Assembly (NCBI GenBank): GCA_007833815.1
Contig: CP033464.1
Location: 3,466,001-3,530,000, forward strand
Origin: Brevibacillus laterosporus
Lineage (GTDB): Bacteria > Bacillota > Bacilli > Brevibacillales > Brevibacillaceae
Length of the DNA: 64,000 nucleotides
Direction of reading: 5' to 3'
The position numbers were made by a program, and so were the translations under genes. Shown piece after piece: positions 62,697-64,000 of this stretch (the first letter of the stretch is position 1; the number at the start of each line of letters is the position of its first letter). Under the pieces are notes generated by a model. The model made no database searches. It saw only the letters and a list, made by a program, of their open reading frames with translations, and was not told the origin of the DNA.

Positions 62697-64000
62697 TTGC
62701 CAAATAGCACAGAAGACACAGACTACAGTCAAAGTCATCTAGGGTCGGTAATCAAAATTAGTAGTGCTTTAAAAATGAGTGTCAAGGTAGACATAATAGG
62801 TGAAAAATCTAGCTATATTGTTAGTAGTATATTTGTTACTGCATCTGGAACCAATACACTATTATCGGCAATCAGTATATCAGAAGAGAATTTTCTTTTT
62901 GGTAAGGTAGAAGTAGCTGGAGTATTTATTTACGATGTAAACGGAACACTTTATGTAGGTTCACCTAGAGACACGCTTAATGCTGCGATAGCAATCAGAA
63001 ACAAGAATAAAATGCAATCAGAAATAGATATCGTCGGAGCAAAAAATTCCGAAATAGATGGTGGAATTTTCGTTTCAGTCCCTAGTGACATTTATTCCAG
63101 CATAGGCATAATCAACAAGAATAAAATGACCTCTGAAATAGCTATTAATGGGGTATATCGTAGTAACCTGCAAGGTAGCCTGACAATCCCTGCTACCAAC
63201 AATATAGAGTCCTCAATACTAGTTCGTTGTGGAAATAAAATGTTCGGTACTTCAAAAGTTATACCGACAGACGACAGTGATTTAGAAGGCACTATCGGGA
63301 TAATTCTGAATCGAGAAATCCCTGCTACCGTTCTAATCAAAAGAAGTAACAAACTGTACGGAATCATGGATATAACTGAGCAACCTAACCAAAGCACTGA
63401 ATTAACCCCAGTACGTGATGCTTTCCTTAGCGAAAAGGTTCCTTTACTAAACTATGGCGGGGAGCAAACCCTAGTTGTAGGTTTAGGTACCGCAAGATAC
63501 AGAACAATTCTAGGTTTTAATTCATCCGCTATACCAGAAGACCATGAGGTTGAGTCTGCAGTCCTTAGATTGTACATCACAGAGGGAAGAGAACCGAACA
63601 GAAAACTTGGACTCTATGCTACATCCAATGACTGGACAGAGTACGGCGTCACGTGGATTAACCAACCAGATAAACGAGAGCTCATTACGGACGTTCACGC
63701 TATTCATGCAGGTAGTATTACTTTTGATATAACAGAATGGCTTAAGCAACAGAGAAAGTCAAGTAAGACAAATTATAGCTTTTACGTCGTAGCAGAAAAT
63801 GAGACTGAGCAAATATATTACTCGTTCTTCTCCAGAGAATCAAATCAAAAACCAGCATTAAAAATACTGCACCATTCTCTGACAATACCTAGCACGTCTA
63901 GAGCAAACATTGACGGTAGCATTGAAGTAAATAGTCTTCTTACACCAAAGGATATACCTTCTACGATCAAAGTACTTCCTCCACTGGATACATTGTCTAC
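62697..64000 (+). CDS. Partial: 38-residue tandem-repeat protein with DNRLRE-type domain
   Basis: The frame starts at TTG 62697 with GGGGGGTGG upstream and stays open to the window edge (at least 434 codons). Residues about 25-230 are a tandem repeat (listed separately). About 240-400 is a DNRLRE/CBM96-type domain: DAFLSEKVPLLNYGG, then RTILGFNSSAIPEDHEVESA, VLRLYITEG, DWTEYGVTWINQPD, ITFDITEWLKQQ, and YSFFSRESNQKPALKI. This is the classic order for that beta-sandwich. After it the repeat resumes (SLTIPSTSRANIDGSIEV). No signal peptide. Probable fibre or adhesin. Confidence 0.65.
   Translation, partial: MPNSTEDTDYSQSHLGSVIKISSALKMSVKVDIIGEKSSYIVSSIFVTASGTNTLLSAISISEENFLFGKVEVAGVFIYDVNGTLYVGSPRDTLNAAIAIRNKNKMQSEIDIVGAKNSEIDGGIFVSVPSDIYSSIGIINKNKMTSEIAINGVYRSNLQGSLTIPATNNIESSILVRCGNKMFGTSKVIPTDDSDLEGTIGIILNREIPATVLIKRSNKLYGIMDITEQPNQSTELTPVRDAFLSEKVPLLNYGGEQTLVVGLGTARYRTILGFNSSAIPEDHEVESAVLRLYITEGREPNRKLGLYATSNDWTEYGVTWINQPDKRELITDVHAIHAGSITFDITEWLKQQRKSSKTNYSFYVVAENETEQIYYSFFSRESNQKPALKILHHSLTIPSTSRANIDGSIEVNSLLTPKDIPSTIKVLPPLDTLS
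62769..63383 (+). repeat. Tandem repeat, 38 residues per unit (114 nt)
   Basis: Units start at 62769, 62889, 63006, 63120, 63234 and 63348. The three central units are exactly 114 nt, and the first two are 120 and 117 nt. Consensus: N-K-M-x-S-x-I-x-I-x-G, a spacer, then S-x-I-x-G-S-I-x-V and S-S-I-x-I. Alternating hydrophobic positions suggest stacked beta strands (solenoid or fibrous trimer). Confidence 0.75.

Overview
The window looks like the chromosome of an endospore-forming, low-GC Firmicute, most likely Brevibacillus or a close Paenibacillaceae relative. Reasons: an alpha/beta-type small acid-soluble spore protein, two tandem LSm-like (DUF2642-type) spore-surface candidates, LicT-controlled beta-glucoside PTS genes, AGGAGG-type ribosome binding sites, frequent TTG/GTG starts and many classic intrinsic terminators. 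Species assignment is inference. I saw no rRNA, tRNA or CRISPR array.

Layout. (1) 1-7.2 kb is mostly a gene graveyard: a frameshifted cysteine-peptidase relic, lipoprotein genes, broken IS transposases, a two-component relic, one intact SAM methyltransferase and a 33-residue minus-strand peptide gene with its own terminator. (2) 7.2-11.9 kb is an intact beta-glucoside locus: promoter, RAT/terminator, licT, second RAT/terminator, EIIBCA PTS permease, GH1 6-phospho-beta-glucosidase. (3) 12.4-14.3 kb is a second graveyard holding a VWA (ViaA-like) relic and the 3' end of an IS200/IS605 tnpB element. (4) 14.3-17.9 kb has a 5'-3' exonuclease, an SASP gene, the two LSm-like repeat proteins and an unknown Lys-rich protein. 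(5) 18.0-24.0 kb is a seven-gene cobinamide/cobalamin salvage and nucleotide-loop assembly operon (cobT, cobD, cobU, cobS, cobC-like phosphatase, cbiZ, cbiB) with no corrin-ring genes. (6) 24.0-34.0 kb is housekeeping and stress: small alarmone synthetase, aspartase, D,D-carboxypeptidase, PP2C-like phosphatase, YfcE-like phosphodiesterase, an apparently leaderless ArsR regulator followed by two flavin oxidoreductases, a GntR regulator and an EamA exporter. (7) 34.0-38.1 kb is a DNA-alkylation-repair island: a zinc-domain/AlkA fusion diverging from adaA-adaB-2OG oxygenase-SPL-like radical SAM. (8) 38.2-42.2 kb has a secreted-protein/lipoprotein pair and an S9 prolyl-oligopeptidase-type enzyme.

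(9) From about 42.5 kb to the right edge, everything lies on the plus strand and looks like a virion or tail-like structural gene cluster (prophage or phage-tail-like particle) running out of the window. It has a paralogous gene series, an acidic 1152-residue repeat protein, concanavalin-like and tail-fibre-like proteins, and three consecutive large proteins with different N-terminal heads (an unclassified, possibly propeller-like head; a poly-glycine head; a seven-repeat RCC1 propeller) on a shared Ig-like stalk and a shared C-terminal module. The same C-terminal module also appears as a stand-alone protein. The last, incomplete gene carries an exact 38-residue tandem repeat and a DNRLRE-type domain. 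No signal peptides are seen, so these are more likely assembled on a particle than secreted by Sec. The glycine-rich gene is split by a -1 frameshift in a run of six G.
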